DNA from: Gnetum montanum
Lineage: Eukaryota > Streptophyta > Gnetopsida > Gnetales > Gnetaceae
Direction: 5' to 3'
Assembly: GCA_015680685.1 (NCBI GenBank)
Contig: MNCI01035666.1
Span: 1-31,549 of the forward strand
Length of the DNA stretch: 31,549 bases
Shown here: positions 18,524 through 28,530 of the stretch, in pieces
How the letters are laid out: each line of letters begins with the position of its first letter
How positions within the stretch are numbered: position 1 is the first letter of the stretch
Position numbers and translations under genes: made by a program
The notes under the pieces: generated by a model
The model's database searches: none
What the model saw: only the letters and a program-made list of their open reading frames with translations
Told to the model about the DNA's origin: nothing

Positions 18524-21500
18524 ATAGATATAAATAATTGTGTATAAATTAGATTGAAAGACTAATTTAAAAGTGCCTCATTATAGGCCCTAGTTTCGCA
18601 TAGGATGTGAAATTCCATTTTCATATGTTTTTATTATTTTTATTTTGAATTTAAAATTTTCCATAGAAAATTACAAAGTTTTATATTTTCTTAGACTTGA
18701 AAAAGTCGTTTATTAAAGAAGGAATTCAAGGTTTATAATTCTAACTTTAAATTAAATATTTTATTTAAAGTAAGTGGTGAGAAAGACATCTTCTAAATAC
18801 AATCATATTATTTATATTTGCATACTATTTACATATATGTTGATATTTTCAAAGATTAATTCAACTTTGTAAATAAAAGAATACTGATTTTCATACGAAA
18901 GAAAGGTAGTGAGGTTTATATTAAAACATCAATTCAACTTCTTATTACAAGTACTATGAATGTGTAGTCTCCTTACTCCTCCATGACAATTTTATTTTCA
19001 TGTTGAGAAGAGTAGTAGTAGGCAGTAGTTTTAATTTAACATTTGAAGTGTTTATGTTGAAGCATAGGTGGTATAAGTGTTGATTTTTATTTTTATTTTT
19101 ATTTTATTTTTGAAGAAAAGCCAAAGAGAAGGTTAGGTTGAGAGTAAACATTTTAAAATAGTTAAAAGAAGCCAAGAGCTCTTATGTTAGGGCACATGAA
19201 ATATGAGGCAAGTTGCTCAACAAAAAAGTATAAATAGGTGTGATATCCTATTTTAAAATATCATGGAAAATGTAAATATATATTAGAAATAATATTATGT
19301 GTACTAAACAAAATAGGAAAGTTGTAGAAGGAAATTAAAAGAATCTTTGTTATTGAGGAAATTGGGAAAAGAATATATATCTCTAGGTCATGCCCTAAGG
19401 GTTCTATGGGATTATCTTCCTTTGGTATCTATCACTGAGAGACAATTTAACACTATTACCTTGGTTAGACCTAGACCTACTAGAAGGGATGGCTAATCAT
19501 CTTATTTTCTTGCTTCACTTGACACTTGTTATTCATCTTTACTAGCCTTCATGTTGGCATAATCTTCAATTAGTAGGTATAAGTACCCTAGGTTAGCCAC
19601 CCAAAGTTTACCTCAAAATACATTCTTGTTATTACAATGTGTTCTTTTATTAAGGATCTTATTATAATAATTACAACTCCTTATGACAATATAATATTAT
19701 CTTGGTGACAAAGCAATACCATTTGGGAATGGAAACATGACAATAGGGGTGTATTCCTCCATTCTTTACATTCCAAGCCTTGTTGAGCATTGAATAAAAG
19801 ACACTCTCCCTTTCTTAATTTTGTGTGCATGTGTTTGTGCATGTATACATTGAGTGCTTCGCTTTAAGCTCTCCTAACTTTAATTTCTTTTTCTTTCCTG
19901 CATTCTTGCATGATGATTCTATTACTTTAAGGAGTGAATCTTTCTATTGATTATTCTTTGAATTTTTCTCAAACCCTAATTGCATGATTATCTTAACAAA
20001 TTTCATTATTTCAAATTTCCTTCATAGTTCTCACATGTTTTGTGTTTCTCATAAATTTTTAAGTTATTTGCATGTTTTTTCATGTTTATGTTGAGGAATT
20101 AAAGGCTTAGAAGATAGGTTTATATTCATCTTTGAAAGAATTCACTCCCAATCATCTCATTCATGTCATTTCTATCTAATTTTCATTTTCTTATTCATAG
20201 TATTCATAGTTAAAGGAGGGTTTAATACCCATCCTTTTAATTTGGTGTTGAAAGCTCATTTTTGATAATATAAGAGCTTTTTCCAAGCCCTAGAAGCTTA
20301 TGAAGATGAATTTTTATATTTATGTATTAATCTCTTCAAGTTTCAAGGCTTAATTTATAAAGAATTTAAGAATTTTACATGTTTATGTTTTCTGCATGTT
20401 GCATATCTTTTCCATGATTTCTTAAAAGTTTATGTTTCTCTTAAGTTGGTTACTTCAATTATGTTGTAAAGAGGCTTAGCATCATGGATCCAATTTGACT
20501 TGCATGTTTAAAGATCTCAAAGAACTTGACCATAACATGTGGTGAGTACTTTTTGTATTTGTTCTTGATCATAATTTATGGTTATGTTATGGTCTTTAAG
20601 TTTCAAGGAACCATGTCTTATAATCACATTGAGGAATTGTAGTTTAAAGTATAAGAAGTCAAATATGGTTACCACGACTTGACCAAAATCTATAGTTAAC
20701 TTGTAGTTTACTTAGTTTTTATTTTTTCTTTATTTTGTGGGACCATGAGTTTTCATTTTTTCTTTATTTTGTAGGACCATGAGTAGACCATTATCCATAG
20801 TCTACTAAACCACAAGCTTCTCATAACTCATGGTGAAATACCATGAGCCAACCATGACTCATGGTGAAGAAGAAAAGAAACCATGATTAACAACATCACT
20901 CATAATAAATGTTTCAAGTTAAGTTGAAGCCTAAAATTTGAGAGGTATGGAGATAAGAGAAATTTATCTCATTGCTCACTTCTAATATAGGAATAAAATC
21001 TAAAAATGTAATATAGGCTTGCCATGATGTTTGCACAAGACAATTTGATTTCAAATCTATCAATAATGTCCTCTACATCAATCCTTCATACTCGTATCAC
21101 TTGGGAAAGTTTCAATTATAATGGAAAGGATCCTACATCATTCACATTACTTACTAGTGTAGCATAGCACATATTTACCATCTAGACAAGCCAAAAAAAA
21201 AATTTGATCAATAGGAAAAACCTAAAGTGTTATAGAGAATATATTTTTCCTTTGATAGTATATAATGATCAATAATGTATTTTACACTTAAAGATCTATC
21301 AAGTGAAATACATGGATTAGTCATGAGGTACAAATCCTCCATGCCATGTCATATCTTCTTTCTTTTCCATTATTTTATTTGTGTTTTAATAAAGTTAGTG
21401 TGTTTAGTTAGCATTTTTATATATTTAAGCTAAATGATTAATCATATTTGATCTTTTCTTTTCTTTTAGTGTGTTTTGTGTATGTGTAAAAATCAACTAA

Positions 21501-22332
21501 TGTGTGTTATGAATGCTCATTTAATAAGCTAGTTGTGGATGGATGAGTTATAGATGCAATGATGATGGAAGAGTTCCTAACAAGATCAACTTGGAGCCTT
21601 ATTTGATGGAATGACCATGAAAACAAATTCATGCACTGATATTTTTTCTATTCATTGCCAATAAACTAAGCTTAGATTTACTCACATTACAATATGTTGA
21701 GGCTAATGCTTTTGGAGCTATAGGTATGTGGTCAATCCATACATTAGGGTGTGAGCTTCAAAATCCTATAAGAATGCTTGGTCACTAGCAATGAAAGGAT
21801 TTATCATTTAGGGTCTTTGTGATTATGGGTTGGTTTTGATTAGTGTGATTGGACCAAGATGCATATGCTTTTTATGCTTGGACATTCTAATCAAAAGATA
21901 TTGGTGATCTCATGGACCTATGTATGTCATGAAATGAGGGATGAATACTCATGTTTCTATGAGTCAAAGACTCCATGTTATGATCTAGCACTCTAATCAA
22001 TTTCATTATTTTCATGCATCATTCAAAGAACCCTCTTCTTATGAAAAAATGATAAAAGAGAAAAAAATGAAAAAGAAGAAGAAGAAAAAAATAAAAGATG
22101 AAAATAATAACAATGATAAAACAATAAGTAATGGAAATATTAATATAACTTCAAGCTTATTAGTCCACATAATTGGTACTTTTACCATCCTAAATTGATT
22201 TTATAATTACTCAATTAAGATCAAAATAGAAGATTGAACTAATACCCATGCAAAACCTATTTCATGTTCAACCCATTTCCTAGATCACTTGACTCCAAAT
22301 ATAATAGTCCAAAATGGTCTTCTGGTTCATCC
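18524..22332. other. Spacer between elements A and B, no recognisable gene
   Basis: AT-rich, with stops in all frames. It holds a T/A microsatellite-like run (TTTTTA units, about 19082-19112), a 34-bp tandem duplication at 20715-20782, and an A/G-rich run at about 22050-22130. A stretch with GAATAAAAG at about 19792 followed by GTGTGCATGTG resembles an LTR polyadenylation area, but I could not find LTR ends. Confidence 0.5.
20715..20782. repeat. 34-bp tandem duplication
   Basis: Two adjacent 34-bp units (20715-20748, 20749-20782), each a T-rich run followed by GGACCATGA, with 32 of 34 positions equal. Variants of CCATGAGT and ACTCATGG recur up to about 20870 in both orientations. Confidence 0.75.
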
Positions 22333-22337
22333 CTAAC
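22333..22337. other. Probable target site duplication of element B, left
   Basis: CTAAC, against CTACC at 28526-28530; four of five bases match. Confidence 0.5.
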
Positions 22338-23061
22338 TGATGAGTGGTGAGGTACCCCTACACTCAACCATACGAATATGAGCATTCACACATGATCTGG
22401 TCAAACTCCGTAAATAGGCTAGTTGTGGTATCTAGCTAGTTACACGTTGATCGCAGTTTGTTGTCTTTCCACCTAGACTAATATTTTCTTTATCATGTAT
22501 GGTTTAGTCTAGAGTGAGGTGTATGATGTGATCCTAAACTAGTGCTACTCCTAGAGGCAATGGAAAATAACTTTGTTTTAAGATAAGAGGGAATGAGAGA
22601 AGAGAATCTAAGTTAGCCTAAGTGTGATAAGCATCTATACACATCTTGGACCTCGTGTACTTCTGGGATTACCAAGGATATATTACTTGAGCACTCCTAG
22701 ATACGCTATTGGATTACCAAGTAGTCACACTTAAATGCTCGTGATTAAGTCGTACTCATTCTACGTTTAATAACAGGGATAGTAAAGGAAGGTAAAGAAA
22801 TTTTAATTAAGAAAATAATAAATAACAATAAAATTACATAATTAAAACTAAGTGAATGCTACAATGATGGATTAATCTTGATCTTTATTGCTGATCATGT
22901 GCATGTCCAAGTACATCACACTCGAATAAAGGTTTCGTATAATTACAATCATCACACTACGGGCATGCACTAGGGAAAGAGTTAAGATGAGCTAAAAATG
23001 AAAAAAAAAAGACTCTACACTTACACCTACTTACTCCCCTCTTCCTGTGAGCTCAAAGGTG

Positions 23062-23069
23062 TATTTATA
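23062..23069 (-). promoter_or_regulatory. TATA box of the element B left LTR
   Basis: TATAAATA on the minus strand, in the context GCCTATAAATACACC. It is conserved in the right LTR (28294-28301). Confidence 0.65.
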
Positions 23070-23084
23070 GGCTTACACAGGAAT

Positions 23085-23135
23085 CACGATATCGTGTATC
23101 CAATATCGTTACCCATGTCGTGATATCATGTAGCC
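23085..23135. repeat. GATATC-rich U3 module of the B left LTR
   Basis: ACGATATCGTGTATCCAATAT is followed by a second similar copy about 30 bases on (GTGATATCATGTAGCCAATAT). The right LTR copy (28319-28367) is less decayed, with CGATATCG and GCGTACCCGATATCG. It corresponds to the palindrome cluster of element A. Confidence 0.65.
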
Positions 23136-23330
23136 AATATCGAGGGTTCAATATTAAGGGTCTGATGTCAAGGGTCTAATGTCAAGAGTTTACTATCAAG
23201 GGTTATATGTCAAGGGTCTGATGTCAAGGGTCCAATATCAAGGGTCTGATGTCAAGGGTCCAATATCAAGGGTCTAATGTTAAGGGTCTGACATCGAGGG
23301 TCTGATGCCAAAGGTTCGATGTCAAGGGTC
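23136..23330. repeat. 14-bp tandem repeat array in the B left LTR, about 14 copies
   Basis: The unit is close to GATGTCAAGGGTCT, in about 14 head-to-tail copies over 195 bp (the last copy is one base short). The right LTR has nine copies in 126 bp. The array lies in U3, between the LTR terminus and the GATATC module. Confidence 0.9.
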
Positions 23331-23362
23331 GATATCAACACCTGACAAACCACGATTCATCA

Positions 23363-23369
23363 TACCCCC
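23363..23369 (-). other. Polypurine tract of element B
   Basis: The minus strand reads GGGGGTA directly before the LTR start TGATGAATC. It is preceded by the block shared with A and C (to about 23400). Confidence 0.75.
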
Positions 23370-23538
23370 ATGACTAAATAACAACTCAACCTCAAGTAAA
23401 AGAAAGTGAGGAACAAGTTCATTTAATTACAAATAGAGGATAGGCATGATATTATTGAATGACCATGGAATGTTTCATGCCGCAATGTGGGACTAAACAA
23501 AATTTGGACACAGACACAAAAGATAAAACTTGTGGAAC

Positions 23539-23976
23539 TCATGGGGTTCCCAGTGGTGGTGTTTCCTCCATGTGAACCTTTCCTTTGTCCTATGCGCCAG
23601 GCTTCTGAGATTGATACCATTGAAGAAGCACTTAACATTTCTCCTCTTCTATCCAAGGATTATGAGCCATCCATGCTTATGTTCCAATGTTTGATGGAGT
23701 CGACACTTCCCATGGACATGACAACTGCGAGAACACTTGATTGGCCTTGACATGCCATGCTACAAATAGTCATCGTTCCTCTTCATAGGCTTGGGCCCTG
23801 ACCTCTCTAGCTTTTGCTTGGCCAAATTGTGCAGTGATAGGAGTTCCCTAATAGATGCTAAATGATTGTGCCTCCTACTCTACATGTTCTGCATAAGGTC
23901 CTTGGCCTCTACCTCCCCCTGGGCATTTAGTTTCACCTTGAGAAGGTCCTCCTTGTTGTCCTCTTTTAGGGGCCAT
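23539..23976 (-). pseudogene. Small 3' accessory ORF of element B
   Basis: From an ATG at 23976 one frame runs 146 codons to TGA at 23539-23541, broken only by a few stops where Gln or Arg codons are likely (for example EEER followed by TGA). It starts MAPKRGQQGGPSQGETK, a basic Gly/Gln-rich leader. From about residue 70 it reads LFVAWHVKANQVFSQLSC, then PWEVSTPSNIG and IEEEK. This matches the end of the element C ORF (FVAWYIKANQMF, PSNI, EEEK, VLL). Compared with C it lacks the long coiled-coil middle, so B carries only the two ends. It sits between gag and the PPT, in the position of env-like or extra ORFs. No known domain is recognised. Confidence 0.6.
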
Positions 23977-25440
23977 CTATAATCACACAAATATCAATTG
24001 TTAGTAAGGTTATTGAAAGAAGTTCAAGTATTTCATACCTTACTTATTTTCTTTAATAAATGTTGAGTTCTTTGCTTAGTGTGGTTTTAGAGTTAGAAAT
24101 TTTTTCAAGGAAGTTGCCCTAAAAGTTTAGTGTTAGACATGATTTGTTTAGGTGATACATAAAAGGACACATAATGGTTTTGAGGAACATTTGATAAAAT
24201 GATGACAAAGAAAAGAATAGATTTGGCAATGAAGTACTTGGAGGATATAAAATGATGTGGTGGTGTGCAACAAGTACAAATTACAAAAGTTACACAAGTG
24301 GGTCCTCCTCAAAGTAGGTTCCTACCTATCATGCCCTTACGTAACTACACCTTAAAATGTCCATAGGCACTTGAAGGGTTAAATGTAATCCACACCAGCT
24401 CCACAAAACACACACATGTAGATACCACCATGATGAGGTATGAATCCAATGCTACATAAGACACAATTCACAAATACATGAACAATGAGATGGAATGAAT
24501 CATAGAAGGGATTGCAGAGATTGGGACATGAGGTAATTGACCTGGGGCACAATGAATCTTGAGTGTAGGGTGTGATTAATGTGTCATTAGCTTGTTGCTC
24601 CAAAATCAAGACCAAGTCCATTCCTTCGATTAGTGACATCACATTGTTTCATCCAATGATGGACAACCATAAGAGTATCATGACAACAAGATGTATGATC
24701 ACTTTGCATTTTGTTTAAGGGAGGAGTGATTTGGAATTACTTTGTGGCACATTTATCTTTATCTGGCCTCTTTGGCACACTCTTTTGTTTTTCTTTTCTT
24801 TTTTTTATGTGTAATCCAGAGAAGCCACCTACCTTCAAGCATGGGTGCATGTCTTTCCAGTGGGAACCCCTAGAATAGCATTGGGTTTCTTTATTGAGTG
24901 ACTTTCTTACTCTTAATTTCATTTTTCATTAGATCTACAAGGATCTTAGTACAACCAGGCTACATGATAACTCCTACAAATGTCACCAAAGAGAATCCAC
25001 AAGTCCCCTTGATGTCACACCCTGGCTATTTCCTTCTAGTCCATCCTTTTTTACTCTGGGCATAATGAGCACAAAATTACTTTTAAGTTTTCATGATGAC
25101 AAGAATATCATTGTACCTAGAGTAGAACCTCTTATTAATAGAATGGTTGGGTGGATGTGATGGGCTCGCTATCCAACTAATTAGTTACCCGAGACTTGAT
25201 AGCATAGAATAACACCTTAACCAATGAGTTGCATAATTGTTTTATTCATAGATGAGATTACCCATAAAAAGATAAAAAGATAAAACAATAAATAAAAGGA
25301 TAAAACAACAAATAAAAATAAAAAATAAAAGGATAAAACAAAAAAATGTAAAATTAAAAAAAAGGAAAAACATTTTTAATCCTGCTTGTTAGAATGGGGG
25401 GTATCCCCCATAAATAAACTTTTGATCATGGTGAGAATTA
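23977..25440 (-). other. Non-coding 3' block of element B shared with element A
   Basis: No pol motif. The stretches at about 24297-24370 and 24990-25050 match element A (about 12968-13040 and 13665-13730). 25262-25350 holds imperfect short tandem repeats of GATAAAACAATAAATAAAAG type, in the place of A's A-rich tract (about 13980-14100). Confidence 0.55.
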
Positions 25441-27423
25441 ATAAATGGAAGGGTTGGATCCATGCATTTCAAAAATATTGGGACCTAGTCATATCCAAAC
25501 CATTAGGTGTCTTTTGATGTTGTGGTTGGAATGTATCCAAATTGGGGTTCACACACTTGATTAAAGTTGACATAGTGGGGCAAGTTATAATATGTGGTTA
25601 ATTGATAAGGAGTTGACCCACTATGGCACCCATGACCATAAGATGGTATGCAAGGATCAATATGTCTCCCAGTGTGGTTATATTCATTGGGCCATATAGT
25701 AGTTGGAGTATTGATTGGTGGCCCTGATAAGATAACACGAGGTGTTGAGTTCAAGGAGAAGGATGCACCACAGCGTTGAGCTTGTGTTGAGTTGGTGGAT
25801 GCAATGGTCTCAAAACTATGCTATCCCTTTCTACAATCATGTCTAAAGAAGGGACACCTTCAATGTTATGGAGGATTCCCACTGTGGTTGATAGTAGCAG
25901 CATAAGTAACATTTTTGAGTCAATGTTATGGTGCAAATCCTTCTGGTACTATTGGTAGCCATGTAAAAGGAGGTGAAGGATGAGAATATTAAGGGTAAGG
26001 AGAAGTATAAGAAACATGAGGTGGTGATCTTGTGGGAGAGGACATGGGTTGATAGTATTTAGGAGAATGATAACAATGTTGTGAGATAGAGGATATTGAC
26101 CCAGTTGGGGAAATAGGATGCTAAACTTGATAAGCGCTTAGGTTCGGATGATATGAAGAGTGTGACCAGTTTGGGGGTGGCCTCCCCCACAATTAGGATT
26201 TTTGCCACTATGATTGAACATAGTATTTTGTACAAACTTTGGATGTAACATTCTTCCCCAATGTTCATGTAAATGTGACAAGATTGGGCATTGACCCTTG
26301 GGGTGATCGTACAGGAAAATGTTACATTGATACATATGATTAGTAGTTGAGTTCTTATTCTCTTCGACCCTTCTTTCTAATTGTCTAAGGGTGTTCTATC
26401 TTGCCTCTTAGTTCTTCATGTTCCTACCTCTAATAGTGTTGGAATATTCTCCATAGTTTTCATGTATCCATTCCATCATATTGTTTATCTTTGCCTCAAT
26501 TTCATCTAGTGATTGTAGAATTGGCAAAGATGATTCCACCTCCTTAAGGTGAGTTGATTTCTCCTCTTCATGATCATGGACCTTTGCTAATTAAAGATTT
26601 TTGTCCCATTGAGAGCTTTCAACATTCTCCCATTTAGTCATTTCTCCATCTTCTTTTGCTACCTACTTAATAAGCTCTTGGAATTGATGGGTTTGTAGCT
26701 CATACAATTGACTTCGGCCATACATTCCTAGGGTCTCCCTTGTTTCATTACGGAGCCCATCTATGATGTGGTACATTAGCCTTTCCTTGGATAACCCATG
26801 GCCTAGGTATTTATTTTAAAAAGGGAAATATCTTTCTAAGGCCATGTCCAAGGGTTTATGTTGTGCTTGTTTCCACTCTTGGATTTGTCTCCTCAAGGCT
26901 AACACTCTTGCATAGGTTTGATATCTTTCGTTGAAGAGTTTTATCATTGTCGACCAACATCGAATTGATTTTGGTCTTGAGGACTTGTACCATACTTTTG
27001 CTTGGCCAACGAGTATCATAGGAAAGATATTAAGTTTTGCCATCCATTATCAATATTTTTGCATACATAGGCATCATGGAAGGCTTGTAAATGATGTTGT
27101 GAATCCAAATCATAGCCTCCTAAAAATTTTGGAAAGTTGTTTAAATCAAGCCTGGGTAGATGGCTTTCCTTATGATGCCTACAGGATATTCAAATAGCCT
27201 CTTGTATATGCTTTAGGCTCTTAGTGGCTAGTAGGGGTTCATCATCACCAAGTAGGTTATGAATGTGTGAGTTGGGATGATGTTGTCTTCATTTGTGTAC
27301 ATAGGGGCACCTGCATCAAATTGAGTACTTCAAACTTCATCTTCATCATTGTATAATTCGTTGGTTCTCCAATGAATTTCCTTATTGGTTGTTGCATTAT
27401 CATATTCTTGTGAGAGAGACATT
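25441..27423 (-). pseudogene. gag: gag of element B (decayed)
   Basis: The likely start is an ATG at 27423 (MSLSQEYDNATTNKEI), about 110 bases after the PBS. The capsid at 26816-27043 reads FPMILVGQAKVWYKSSRP followed by SIRCWSTMIKLFNERY, a clear Retrotrans_gag match, with RRQIQEWKQ after it. A second capsid part with an E-rich helix lies at about 26500-26780. The zinc knuckle at 26288-26326 reads CNIFLYDHPKGQC: the second Cys has become Phe, so only three ligands remain of C-X2-C-X3-H-X4-C. The C-terminal part (25503-25936) is rich in P, Y, H and T (PSYGHGCHSGSTPYQLTTYY), like the linker of A. Unlike A there is no protease after it. Several frameshifts and stops break the frame. Confidence 0.8.
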
Positions 27424-27534
27424 GTTGTGAATTGTGTATGACTTATTTGCAACTACTTCTTTATGAAAGATATATAATCAAGGCTTTGTTATAGTGACCT
27501 TGGATGATGTAACTAGTCTAAATAACTAGCATCT

Positions 27535-27552
27535 TCCCTGGTAATAGCACCA
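27535..27552 (-). other. Primer binding site of element B (tRNA-Asp type, decayed)
   Basis: The minus strand reads TGGTGCTATTACCAGGGA, one base after the LTR end. Compared with the tRNA-Asp site TGGCGCCGTTGCCGGGGA it has five differences, all transitions. Confidence 0.7.
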
Positions 27553-28293
27553 ATGATGAGTGGCGAGGTACCCCCTACACTCAACCATATGAATATGAGT
27601 GTTCACGCATGATTTGGTCGAACTCTGTAGATGGGCTAGTTTTGGTATCTAGCTAGTTACACGTTGATCGCAATTCATTGTCTTTCCACCTAGACTAGTA
27701 TTTTCTTTGTTAGGTATGGTTTAATCTAGAGTGAGGTGTATGATGTGGTCCTAAACTAGTGCTACTCCTAGAGGAAATGGAAAATAACTTTGTTTTAAGA
27801 TAAGAGGGAATGGAAGAAGAGAGTCTAAGCTAGCCTAAGTGCAACGAGCATCTATCCTTAATCATCTGTACACATCTTGGACCTTTGTACTACTTCTAGG
27901 ATTACCAAGCATATATTACTTAAGCACTCCTAAATATGCTATTGGGTTACCAAGTAGTCACACTTAAATGCTTATGATTAAGTCATACTTATTCCGTGTT
28001 TAATAACATGGATAGTAAAGGAAGGTAAAGAAATATTAATTAAGAAAATAATAAATAAAAATAATAGTTAAACAATTAAAACTAAGTGAATGCTACAATG
28101 ATGGAGTAATCTTGATCTTTATTGCTAGTCATGTCCAAGTCCAAGTGCATCACAATCGAATAAAGGTTCCATACAATTACAATCATCACACTATGGGCAT
28201 GCACTAGGAAAAGAGTTGAGATGAACTAAAAATGAACAAAAAGACTCTACACTTACACCTACTTACTCCCCTCTTCCTGTGCACCTAGAGGTG

Positions 28294-28301
28294 TATTTAT
28301 A
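28294..28301 (-). promoter_or_regulatory. TATA box of the element B right (5') LTR
   Basis: TATAAATA on the minus strand, about 225 bp inside the LTR start, just downstream of the GATATC module in transcript sense. Confidence 0.65.
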
Positions 28302-28318
28302 GGCTTACATAGGAATCA

Positions 28319-28367
28319 CGATATCGTGTATTCGATATCGTTACCCAGGCCGCAATATCGCGTACCC
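28319..28367. repeat. GATATC-rich U3 module of the B right LTR
   Basis: CGATATCGTGTATTCGATATCG is followed by a second copy, GCAATATCGCGTACCCGATATCG, about 32 bases on. This is the best preserved of the B copies and resembles the A palindrome half GCGATATCGC. Confidence 0.7.
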
Positions 28368-28493
28368 GATATCGAGGGTTCGATATTAGGGGTCCGATGT
28401 CAAGGGTCTAATGTTAAGGGTCCAACATCAAGGGTTTGATGTCAAGCGTCTAACGTCAAGGATCCAATGTCAAGGGTTCGATGTCAAGGGTCC
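28368..28493. repeat. 14-bp tandem repeat array in the B right LTR, nine copies
   Basis: Exactly 126 bp, nine units close to GATGTCAAGGGTCT. The left LTR has about 14. Confidence 0.9.
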
Positions 28494-28525
28494 AATATCA
28501 GCACTTGACAAACCATGATTCATCA

Positions 28526-28530
28526 CTACC
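28526..28530. other. Probable target site duplication of element B, right
   Basis: CTACC, against CTAAC at 22333-22337. Confidence 0.5.

Larger units (their letters stand above)
22338..23362 (-). repeat. 3' LTR of element B (left copy)
   Basis: 1025 bp; outer end TGATGAGTGG and inner end GATTCATCA on the + strand. It aligns along its length with 27554-28525. It contains a 14-copy array of a 14-bp repeat (23136-23330), a GATATC module (23085-23135) and a TATA box. Confidence 0.93.
22338..28525 (-). mobile_element. Gypsy-type LTR retrotransposon B: gag plus small 3' ORF, non-autonomous
   Basis: 6188 bp on the minus strand, with LTRs of about 1 kb at both ends, a tRNA-Asp-like PBS, a PPT and a probable 5-bp target duplication with one mismatch. 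The internal part is 4.2 kb: decayed gag, a non-coding block shared with element A, and a small ORF before the PPT that is related to the end of the element C ORF. I see no protease, RT, RNase H or integrase. Confidence 0.9.
27554..28525 (-). repeat. 5' LTR of element B (right copy)
   Basis: 972 bp, colinear with 22338-23362. The main length differences are five fewer 14-bp repeat units and about 14 extra bases near 27855. As this is the 5' LTR of a minus-strand element, it would carry the promoter. Confidence 0.93.

Noticed and set aside
19780-19870. GAATAAAAG followed by GT-rich sequence as a solo LTR end
   Set aside because: It looks like a polyadenylation area, but no TG...CA ends or target duplication could be found.
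22050-22130. A/G-rich run as a polypurine tract
   Set aside because: It is simple A-rich sequence not next to an LTR start; the element B boundary is about 200 bp further on.
23136-23330. Regular short repeats that might look like a CRISPR array or telomeric DNA
   Set aside because: Units are head to tail with no spacers, 14 bp long, and lie inside an LTR in plant DNA. The period does not fit TTTAGGG telomeres.
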